Source of the DNA: an uncultured Pelagibacteraceae bacterium
GTDB lineage: Bacteria > Pseudomonadota > Alphaproteobacteria > Pelagibacterales > Pelagibacteraceae
Direction: 5' to 3'
Assembly: GCA_902537895.1 (NCBI GenBank)
Contig: CACBCU010000002.1
Coordinates: 1-64,000, forward strand
DNA length: 64,000 bases
The position numbers and the translations under genes were made by a program. Each line of letters opens with the position of its first letter. The stretch's first letter is position 1. This document shows positions 10,004 to 17,255 of the stretch, piece by piece. The notes below the pieces were generated by a model. It made no database searches and had not been told where the DNA came from. It saw only the letters and a program-made list of their open reading frames with translations.

Positions 10004-10849
10004 ATGAAGGCTATAACTTTTAATCTATTGGCCTGGGTAATGCTTCCAATTATGGATGGATTTGCAAAATATCTAAGTGCTGATCTTCCAGTCTTACAAA
10101 TAACTTGGGCAAGATATTTTTTTACCGTTGCATTTACTTTTCCAATTATGTTCCTATTTTTTAGAAAAAATCTTGTGTGGACTGATAAACCAAAATTACA
10201 AATTACGAGAGGGATAATTCTTTTAACAGCTAATATTTGTTTCTTTTATGCAATTTCGATAATTTCTTTAGCTAAAGCACTAACTTTGGCTTTTGTTGCT
10301 CCTTTAATTGTAACTGCTTTTTCTCCAATTTTTTTAGGTGAGAGAGTTGGATTTAGGAGATGGTCTGCAGTTATTATAGGATTTATAGGTTCATTAGTAG
10401 TTATAAGGCCTGGTTTTGTTGAAATAAATTTAGCGAGTATTGCTGCCCTTGGAACAGGTGTAATGTATGGGTTTTATTTAATTATTACTCGTAAATTGAG
10501 CACGTCAGACAACCCTTTATTAACTTTATTATTAACTGGTGTAGTAGGGGCCATAATCATATCTTTTGTGATGCCATTTGTTTGGGTTAAACCTAATTTT
10601 AATCAGTGGTCTATCATGGCTGCAATAGGTATTTTTGCATGTTTAGGGCATTTTTTTCTAATATTGTCCCTTAAATACGCTGATGCCTCTAAATTAGCTC
10701 CATTTAGTTACTTTGAAATTATTACAAACATAATTATAGGTTATTATTTCTTTAGTGATTTCCCAGATAATTGGACTTTCTTTGGTTTATTTATTATTGT
10801 ATTAAGTGGTATCTATATCTCAAGAAGAGAAAACTTAGTTAAAAAGTAA
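10004..10849 (+). CDS. EamA/DMT family transporter
   Basis: Two EamA-like repeats, ~10 TM; FLGERVGFRRWSAVIIGFIGSLVVIRPG. Confidence 0.88.
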   Translation: MKAITFNLLAWVMLPIMDGFAKYLSADLPVLQITWARYFFTVAFTFPIMFLFFRKNLVWTDKPKLQITRGIILLTANICFFYAISIISLAKALTLAFVAPLIVTAFSPIFLGERVGFRRWSAVIIGFIGSLVVIRPGFVEINLASIAALGTGVMYGFYLIITRKLSTSDNPLLTLLLTGVVGAIIISFVMPFVWVKPNFNQWSIMAAIGIFACLGHFFLILSLKYADASKLAPFSYFEIITNIIIGYYFFSDFPDNWTFFGLFIIVLSGIYISRRENLVKK

Positions 10850-10946
10850 AATAATAGGTATTATTTATTTACTATTATCTAAAGTATTACATTAAGTATT
10901 GAATTTAAACTATTGTTTTTATTGTATTTTATTAATATTATAATAA

Positions 10947-11069
10947 TATAATCTTTTTTAATATTTGGCTTATTTAATGTTAAAATTTCCTTAATATGCT
11001 GAGCAAGAGTGGAGATTTATAGCAAATTATGAAAAATATTAAATAGCCCTTTAAAATAGGGGCTTTTTT
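10947..11069 (+). ncRNA. candidate small RNA ending in intrinsic terminator (unclassified)
   Basis: TATAAT at 10947-10952, terminator AGCCCT-loop-AGGGGCT-T6 at 11044-11069; no ORF in the track. Confidence 0.3.
11044..11069 (+). terminator. intrinsic terminator
   Basis: agccctttaaaataggggctttttt: GC stem followed by T6. Confidence 0.6.
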
Positions 11070-11158
11070 CCAATTGTGGTAATGAAAATTTCCTAAAAAT
11101 AGGGCAGTCTAAAAACATTGATACAGTTGAATAGTAGAGCGATGCACTAATTGAATAT

Positions 11159-11262
11159 ACCATTTAAACGCCCGTAGAGGGGTCTATTTTAAGTATAGGC
11201 TAATATATGGTACAACTAAAGGGTGAATTATGTTATTTAAAGAGAAATCACGCAAAAAGTAA
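11159..11262 (+). ncRNA. candidate structured leader plus 10-codon ORF (MLFKEKSRKK)
   Basis: TACCAT (11159-11164)/ATGGTA (11207-11212) closing stem enclosing CCC-gtaga-GGG and CTAT-tttaagt-ATAG hairpins; AAAGGG then ATG at 11230, stop TAA 11260-11262. Confidence 0.35.
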
Positions 11263-11290
11263 AAAAAAGGTTGATTTTACTTACTTTTTT
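11257..11290 (+). terminator. intrinsic terminator overlapping the small ORF stop
   Basis: AAGTAAAA (11257-11264) / TTTTACTT (11275-11282) followed by AC-TTTTTT. Confidence 0.5.
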
Positions 11291-11315
11291 AACTTAAAAA
11301 AGGTTTAAAATGGCG

Positions 11316-11594
11316 CTAAATAGATACTTTTTCAGATCTAAGTAATTTGAGCTTTTGTCTGACTCCACCTCTCCCAGAATAACCTCCAAGACCTCCATCA
11401 GATCTAATCACTCTATGACAGGGTATTTTTGGAGCATATGGGTTTTTAGCACAAGCATTTGCGACTGCACGGGCTGATTTAGGGTTTTTAATTGCAATTG
11501 CTACTTGTTTATATGTTCTTACGCTGCCCTTGGGGATAGTAATTAGATATTTCCAAACTTTTAATTGAAATTTTGTTCCAAGTAGGGATCTCAT
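11316..11594 (-). CDS. MGMT / methylated-DNA-protein cysteine methyltransferase-like protein (ATG at 11594; longer ORF start at 11633 lies in the upstream terminator)
   Basis: FQLKVWKYLITIPKGSVRTYKQVA...ANACAKNPYAPKIPCHRVIRSDGGLGGYSGG-type PCHRV active site. Confidence 0.9.
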   Translation of the reverse strand: MRSLLGTKFQLKVWKYLITIPKGSVRTYKQVAIAIKNPKSARAVANACAKNPYAPKIPCHRVIRSDGGLGGYSGRGGVRQKLKLLRSEKVSI

Positions 11595-11640
11595 AAAAAA
11601 AAACCCTGATTCTTTACACTTTTTACGGTGCAAAGATCAG
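11595..11640 (-). terminator. strong intrinsic terminator immediately upstream of the MGMT start codon
   Basis: Minus strand CTGATCTTTGCAC-cgtaaaaa-GTGTAAAGaATCAG (13 bp, one bulge) then GGG and T9. Confidence 0.85.
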
Positions 11641-11790
11641 AATTTTATGGCTCGTCGTTTTATGCGCTACCGCCGAACCTGCCACCCTGTATGTTTAGCG
11701 CTGCTTTACAGGGTTTTCTGCCCTCCAGACTTAAACCTCTCGGCCTTTCTCTGGCTGGCCAGTTAAGAGTTGCCTCTTAAGTTAAATTTA
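11595..11790 (-). ncRNA. candidate structured non-coding RNA of unknown class (or attenuator leader of the MGMT gene)
   Basis: Locally GC-enriched, no ORF; TTAAGAG-GCAA-CTCTTAA hairpin (11763-11780), ACCCTGTA/TACAGGGT 8-bp hairpin (11684-11714), pseudoknot of loop 11696-11701 with 11664-11669, terminal terminator. Confidence 0.7.
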
Positions 11791-11877
11791 CTCTATCAGA
11801 CTGAAATTTAAATTGTTATCACTAAATAGTTGTTTTTCATAATTAAATGATTTTTCTGTGAATTTCGGGGATAACTT

Positions 11878-12087
11878 CTATTTTGTAAGCAATATTAGGT
11901 AACTTATAAAGAATATAATCGCCATACTTGATAGAAATATTGTATTTATACTTTTACCAGTATTTTTATACTGAATAACACTTAAAATAATAAATCCGAT
12001 TGAACTTATTAAAAACCATACCGCAGGAATTTCTCCATCAATTGATCCCATATATTTGTAATTTAAACTATTGACATTAAAAATCAC
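11878..12087 (-). CDS. small hypothetical membrane protein (two predicted TM segments)
   Basis: ORF of 69 aa with hydrophobic segments AVWFLISSIGFIILSVI and TIFLSSMAIIFFISYLILL. Confidence 0.45.
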   Translation of the reverse strand: MIFNVNSLNYKYMGSIDGEIPAVWFLISSIGFIILSVIQYKNTGKSINTIFLSSMAIIFFISYLILLTK

Positions 12088-12132
12088 TTGATATATTACT
12101 AATGATAATTAATTGTTATCAATAGTAATTAT

Positions 12133-13086
12133 ATGAATGAACTAACAACTGACCTAAAATCACTTCATGAGGCAACTCTAAATAACCTCAAAAGCTCTAA
12201 AGCAAATAACACGTTAAGAGCTTATAGATCAGACTTTAGAGATTTTGGAGTTTTTTGTGCTAAGCACGGTTTAAATTCTTTACCATCTGAGCCAAAAATA
12301 GTGTCTTTATACCTAACCCATCTTTCTAAAAATTCAAAGTTTAGCACTTTAAGAAGACGATTAGTGTCAATAAGCATGGTTCACAAACTAAAAGGTCATT
12401 ATTTAGATACAAAACATCCAATTATAGTTGAAAATTTAATGGGGATAAGAAGAGTCAAAGGGAGTATTCAAAAAGGTAAAAAACCTATATTAATCAATCA
12501 TTTAAAATTAATAATTGATGTAATTAATGAACAAAAAATTGAGGAAATTAAAAAATCAAGAGATAAGACAATCATCCTAGTAGGCTTTGGAGGTGGTTTT
12601 AGACGAACTGAACTTGTTTCAATTGACCATGAGGACTTGGAGTTTGTAACTGAGGGTCTCAAAATCTCCATTAGAAGATCAAAAACTGATCAATTCGGTG
12701 AAGGAATGATGAAAGGTCTACCCTACCTCACTAATGAAAAATATTGTCCAGTGGTTAATCTTAAAAATTGGTTACAAATTTCTAAAATAAAGTCTGGACC
12801 AATTTTTAGAAGATTTTCTAAAGGATCAACTTTAACCAAAAATAGATTAACAGATCAATCTGTAGTTCTATTAATAAAAGAATACTTAAAACTAGCTGGC
12901 ATTGAAAACAAAAATTTTGCAGGTCATAGTTTAAGATCCGGTTTTGCAACCGTTGCTGCAGAATCTGGTGCTGATGAACGTAGTATTATGGCAATGACTG
13001 GTCACAAAACAACACAAATGGTTAGAAGATACATAAAAGAGGCAAATATATTTAAGAACAACGCTTTTGGTAAAATTAAAATTTAA
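12133..13086 (+). CDS. tyrosine-type site-specific recombinase/integrase
   Basis: SAM-like N-terminal domain; catalytic FRRTEL, HSLRSGFAT, GHKTTQMVRRYI (R..HxxR..H..Y). Confidence 0.93.
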   Translation: MNELTTDLKSLHEATLNNLKSSKANNTLRAYRSDFRDFGVFCAKHGLNSLPSEPKIVSLYLTHLSKNSKFSTLRRRLVSISMVHKLKGHYLDTKHPIIVENLMGIRRVKGSIQKGKKPILINHLKLIIDVINEQKIEEIKKSRDKTIILVGFGGGFRRTELVSIDHEDLEFVTEGLKISIRRSKTDQFGEGMMKGLPYLTNEKYCPVVNLKNWLQISKIKSGPIFRRFSKGSTLTKNRLTDQSVVLLIKEYLKLAGIENKNFAGHSLRSGFATVAAESGADERSIMAMTGHKTTQMVRRYIKEANIFKNNAFGKIKI

Positions 13087-13792
13087 GCTTAGAAATGTAA
13101 TAGGAAAAAAAATTAAACTTTTTATTATAGAATATTTCAAATAATTCTTTTTTATATTCTTTAAAATTCCATTTTCCTTTAATCACAGCAGTACAAATAT
13201 AGGGATATACAGAACTATCGTAGTGAAATTTCCCCCTTTTTTTATCTACATCTGGATCAAATGAACAAAGTGAAATTAAATCTTTAAGATATTTTTTTGA
13301 AGTATTAGCTTCAAATTCCCAAATATTTTCACCTGGAACGGTCTTATAGATGTGTTTAAGAGTTTTAATTTTAATAATTGTTGGCTGGATTGAAAATAAT
13401 TGTTTATCAGGATTTTTAAATAACTTTTTGTGTAAATTTGACTTATCTAAATTTTCAAAAGCTCTTATTAATTTAACTAGTTCGCAATTATCGTTTTTAA
13501 CTAAATTTATATATTCATCAATTATTTCAAAATTAGGTTTCTTATATAAAAACATATCCTCATGACAAAAAAGTACAATTTCGTTATCATCTATTTCATT
13601 CAGACAGGAAAGAACTCTATCTTTATAGGTTAGTTTATCATTATATTTGATTACAAGATAATCATCTCTAAATGAAGAATTTGAATTTGACATACAAATC
13701 TTATCAAAATTATGTAAAAATTTATCGGTTTGTTGGTGCCAATATTTCCATACCCAAGAATAGTCACTATGAGTGTATACAAGGATTTTCAT
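13076..13792 (-). CDS. putative glycosyltransferase-like protein
   Basis: MKILVYTHSDYSWVWKYW..., CHEDMFLYKKP acidic motif; downstream of a glycosyltransferase gene. Confidence 0.5.
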   Translation of the reverse strand: MKILVYTHSDYSWVWKYWHQQTDKFLHNFDKICMSNSNSSFRDDYLVIKYNDKLTYKDRVLSCLNEIDDNEIVLFCHEDMFLYKKPNFEIIDEYINLVKNDNCELVKLIRAFENLDKSNLHKKLFKNPDKQLFSIQPTIIKIKTLKHIYKTVPGENIWEFEANTSKKYLKDLISLCSFDPDVDKKRGKFHYDSSVYPYICTAVIKGKWNFKEYKKELFEIFYNKKFNFFSYYISKLKF

Positions 13793-13797
13793 TTTTG

Positions 13798-15927
13798 TTA
13801 AAATAATTTATAATTTTTACCTACAGAAATATTTACAAAATATTCGGTAATACGTTTTTCGTTAAATAATTTAAAATATTTTTTTTGACCATTCATTGCA
13901 ATTTTTTTTCGAAGATTGTCATTTTTCGAATAAAAATTTATTTTATCAGCCAAATCGCTGATGTTATTATAAAAAACAATCTCTCTAGAATTAAAAAAAT
14001 GATCCATTTGTACTTTTTTATCAATAAAAGTTAGCAACCCATTACCCATAATTGATGCTATTCTATTACTGGAGTAGTATTTCGTTGGTTTTCCCCTGCT
14101 AAGGTTTAGACCCATTTTAGAGTTAATTAGTGAACGAAAAAAATTATTTCCCCAAATTGGTTGTTTGTTCGCAAAACCGTAAAAGTCATATTTGATGTTA
14201 GGTATCTTTTTAACTAAATTATTTAAAAAGATAATACGATCATCCTCAATCCCCTCTTTTAACGTTGCTCTATTTACCCCATGACTCATTGCGTAAAAAA
14301 GATCTTTTTGAGGTCTTAAATTATATACATTAAAAAATTCAATGTTTTTATCAACTGGCACAAAGAAAAAATGGAAATTATCAGTATTTATATTCTGTTT
14401 CTTTAATTCACTTGGATTGGTAGTTATAAAATTATGATCAACTAATTCTGAATATTTTTGAATATTTTCGATATTATTTCTTGAATAATTCAAACTTGGC
14501 ATTACGGGATCTTCGTTCCATTGCGAAATAATTAGATTTTTATTTAATTTTTTAAGTGTATCTATAGTTTCTATCTCAATATTTTTAGTGTGTCCAAAAA
14601 ATACGAGATCTGGATTATAATTTTTAAAAGACTCAATTAAATATTTTTGAAAAGAATTTCCAACAGATGTAAAAGAAAATCCTCTATTATTCTTTATATA
14701 GTCCCTATCACTTATTTCGAGAACATCATGACCATTTCTTATAAATCCGTTAGTAAATTTTTTTCCTAAAGAGATATTATAAAGTCTATGATCTAATTTT
14801 TGACCTTGATTATAAATATTAAGTATCTTTAATTTATTTTTTATAAAGTTAAAATTATTGTATGGTAGACATTCTTGTCTAATTTTATCAATAAGTTTTG
14901 TATTTTCGGAAATAATATGTTCAACGTTAGAAAATGAATCTTTTTGAATTATTTTCAATTTTTTTTTATTTTTTATTAAAAATTTAATTTGCTTATAAAG
15001 GTTAATACTATCAAGATTTTTTAGTAAAATTGCTTGCTTTGTAGTTTCAGGTAATCCACCTCTATTAGAAATTATAGTTGCACATCCCCTCGATGTTGCC
15101 TCTAAGGCTGTTCTTCCAAAAGGTTCTTCCCATTTAGAAGGTACAACAGAAATTGAAGTTTCATCTAATAAACTAAGAACTTCTTTATGTTTTATAAATC
15201 CTAGTTCAAAATGGTTACGATGTTTTATAAATATTTTTCTCCTATCTTCATCACCTAAAGAAAAAGCTTTCCAATCAGGAAACTCATTTAATATTTTTAT
15301 AATAGATTTTGAAAATAAGTCATAACCTTTTGATTCATTAAGTTTTCCCACAAATGTTATATATTTTTTTTTTCTCTTCATTTTTTTTTTGGGTTCTATG
15401 CTGGGATAAACAATTTCAGATTTAGTTTTTAATTTGTCATCTAAATCTATAAAAAATCTTTTTTGTGTCCATTCACTAACAAAAATTATTTTTTCTACAT
15501 TAGAGATTATATTTAATCTCTCTTTAACAGTTTTTGATCCTTTCATTGATAATGGGTCGTTATGAAAATAAATTATATATCTAGAATTAATACTTTTCAT
15601 AATTTCTTTCAATATGAGAGGTCTATTGTGTATTTCGATTAAATCATAACTTTGATTTTTAAATTTCTTAATTAGTTTCTTTGAATACTCCTTTGTTGCA
15701 CTTTTTAATTTTGATTTAATATTCTTTAGATTTATATTGATATAATTTTTTGATAAAAAATCATCATACCTAGTATGCCCATATATATAATTTGATGTTT
15801 TAAATTTTGATTTTCTATAAAATTCACTCACCCATAAAGAAGCAGCAGAAGCTTTTGCAAAAGTATAATTTTCTTTATATGGTAAAATTGTAGCTATTTT
15901 AGTATTTTTTTTTTTCATAAATGCCAA
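13798..15927 (-). CDS. double-domain glycosyltransferase: N-terminal GT4-like plus C-terminal CgeB-like glycosyltransferase (start may be ATG 15918)
   Basis: N-half FVGKLNESKGYDLF...EEPFGRTALEATSRGCATIISNRGGLPET; C-half NPDLVFFGHT...SQWNEDPVMP...GLNLSRGKPTKYYSSNRIASIMGNGLLTFID. Confidence 0.85.
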   Translation of the reverse strand: MAFMKKKNTKIATILPYKENYTFAKASAASLWVSEFYRKSKFKTSNYIYGHTRYDDFLSKNYININLKNIKSKLKSATKEYSKKLIKKFKNQSYDLIEIHNRPLILKEIMKSINSRYIIYFHNDPLSMKGSKTVKERLNIISNVEKIIFVSEWTQKRFFIDLDDKLKTKSEIVYPSIEPKKKMKRKKKYITFVGKLNESKGYDLFSKSIIKILNEFPDWKAFSLGDEDRRKIFIKHRNHFELGFIKHKEVLSLLDETSISVVPSKWEEPFGRTALEATSRGCATIISNRGGLPETTKQAILLKNLDSINLYKQIKFLIKNKKKLKIIQKDSFSNVEHIISENTKLIDKIRQECLPYNNFNFIKNKLKILNIYNQGQKLDHRLYNISLGKKFTNGFIRNGHDVLEISDRDYIKNNRGFSFTSVGNSFQKYLIESFKNYNPDLVFFGHTKNIEIETIDTLKKLNKNLIISQWNEDPVMPSLNYSRNNIENIQKYSELVDHNFITTNPSELKKQNINTDNFHFFFVPVDKNIEFFNVYNLRPQKDLFYAMSHGVNRATLKEGIEDDRIIFLNNLVKKIPNIKYDFYGFANKQPIWGNNFFRSLINSKMGLNLSRGKPTKYYSSNRIASIMGNGLLTFIDKKVQMDHFFNSREIVFYNNISDLADKINFYSKNDNLRKKIAMNGQKKYFKLFNEKRITEYFVNISVGKNYKLF

Positions 15928-16162
15928 TTAGCGATAATCTTCTTGGTCTATCTTTCTTTAGTTTATACTCATAAGAAAGTGCTGATGATTTATCTTTGAA
16001 ACCTCTTTTGTAAACCAATTCCCACTTATAACCCTTTGTAGCTTTAGCCCCTTTATTTTCATTATGTTTAGCTAATCTATTTTTTATATTATTTGTGAAT
16101 CCGACATAAGACTTATTTTTAAACCCTTTTATGGTTTTTATAAGATAAACATAAAAAAGCAT
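15899..16162 (-). CDS. GIY-YIG nuclease family protein
   Basis: FYVYLIKTIKGFKNKSYVGFTNNIKNRLAKHNENKGAKATKGYKWELVYKRGF. Confidence 0.92.
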   Translation of the reverse strand: MLFYVYLIKTIKGFKNKSYVGFTNNIKNRLAKHNENKGAKATKGYKWELVYKRGFKDKSSALSYEYKLKKDRPRRLSLIGIYEKKKY

Positions 16163-16179
16163 ATAGAATTACCTTATTT

Positions 16180-16254
16180 TGGCGGTCCCTAGGGGAATCG
16201 AACCCCTCTTTCGAGGATGAAAACCACGTGTCCTAACCGATAGACGAAGGGACC
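16180..16254 (-). tRNA. tRNA-Glu (TTC)
   Basis: GGTCCCTTCGTCTATCGGTTAGGACACGTGGTTTTCATCCTCGAAAGAGGGGTTCGATTCCCCTAGGGACCGCCA; cloverleaf with encoded CCA. Confidence 0.97.
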
Positions 16255-16313
16255 AAAGAGCTGCTTTTTATTGTATAATATAACATTTATCAAGTGTTTA
16301 TAATATGAATTCA

Positions 16314-17255
16314 TTAAATTAATTGTTTGGTTTTTATTATTTTTTTTAATCCGGAAGATTTATGAGTAATAAGTGTCTCGGAAATAAATTCATCATTTAT
16401 CACTTCAATGCCTGAAACAATATCTCCAGATGTAATACCAGTAGCACAAAATATACTATCACCTTTTACAATTTCGTTTAATTGATATTTTTTATCAAAA
16501 TCCTCTATACCCATCTTTTTTGCTCTCTCTTTATCTTTGTTTGATTCAAATAAAAATCTTCCTTGAAAATTACAATTATAAGCATCAAGTGCCGTGGCAG
16601 CTAGAACACCTTCTGGTCCTCCACCAATACCTAAAAAGATATCTACCGAATACTTTTTGTCAATAACCATTAGTGCTCCAGCAATATCTCCATCAGTTAT
16701 TAACTTCAATTTTACCTTCAATTTTCTCAATTCATCTATAATTGCTTTATGTCTTGGTCGATCTAAGATACAGGCGGTTAAATCCTCAGGCCTCTTATTT
16801 TTAAATTCTGATAAATTAAAAATATTTTTTTTTACCGAATAATCTAGATCTACAACGTTAGGTTCAGAAAAATTAACAGATAATTTATCCATATATGTTT
16901 CAGGAGCATTTAAAAGATCAGATTTGTTGGAAACAGCAATGACTGAAAGAGCCCCAGGTAAATTGCTAGCAACAAAATTAGTTCCCTCTAATGGATCTAC
17001 AGCTATATCCAATTCTGGCCCATTTTTATTGCCAACTTTTTCCCCAATATAAAGCATAGGTGCTTTGTCCAACTCACCCTCACCTATTACAATTTCTCCA
17101 TTCATATCAATCTTATTTAATTCATTTCTCATTGTATCAACTGCTGCTTTGTCGGCTGCTATTTTGTCTTTTTTTCCTATTAGATGATGTGAAGATAAAG
17201 CAGCTCTTATTGAAACGTTCAAAAAAAGTTTCTCAAATTTTTTATTTAAATACAT
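16314..17255 (-). CDS. glpX: class II fructose-1,6-bisphosphatase
   Basis: IGEGELDKAPMLYIGE, DIAVDPLEGTNFVASN, LGIGGGPEGVLAATAL. Confidence 0.95.
   Translation of the reverse strand: MYLNKKFEKLFLNVSIRAALSSHHLIGKKDKIAADKAAVDTMRNELNKIDMNGEIVIGEGELDKAPMLYIGEKVGNKNGPELDIAVDPLEGTNFVASNLPGALSVIAVSNKSDLLNAPETYMDKLSVNFSEPNVVDLDYSVKKNIFNLSEFKNKRPEDLTACILDRPRHKAIIDELRKLKVKLKLITDGDIAGALMVIDKKYSVDIFLGIGGGPEGVLAATALDAYNCNFQGRFLFESNKDKERAKKMGIEDFDKKYQLNEIVKGDSIFCATGITSGDIVSGIEVINDEFISETLITHKSSGLKKIIKTKQLI

Noticed and set aside
11595-11633. Extended N-terminus of the MGMT ORF (MHRKKCKESGFFF)
   Set aside because: Encoded by the terminator stem and T-run; ATG 11594 gives a normal protein start
11595-11790. 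tmRNA, 6S, SRP or RNase P identity for the structured RNA
   Set aside because: No TPsiC/CCA or tag ending in AA, no complementary ends closing a long 6S hairpin, no SRP GGAAG apical motif, no RNase P CR-I; AAACGACGA resembles a tmRNA tag start only superficially
10902-12073. Direct repeat aatttaaactattg (10902-10915 and 12060-12073) as an att site pair
   Set aside because: 14-nt AT-only-rich match is expected by chance in such low-GC DNA and does not bracket the recombinase
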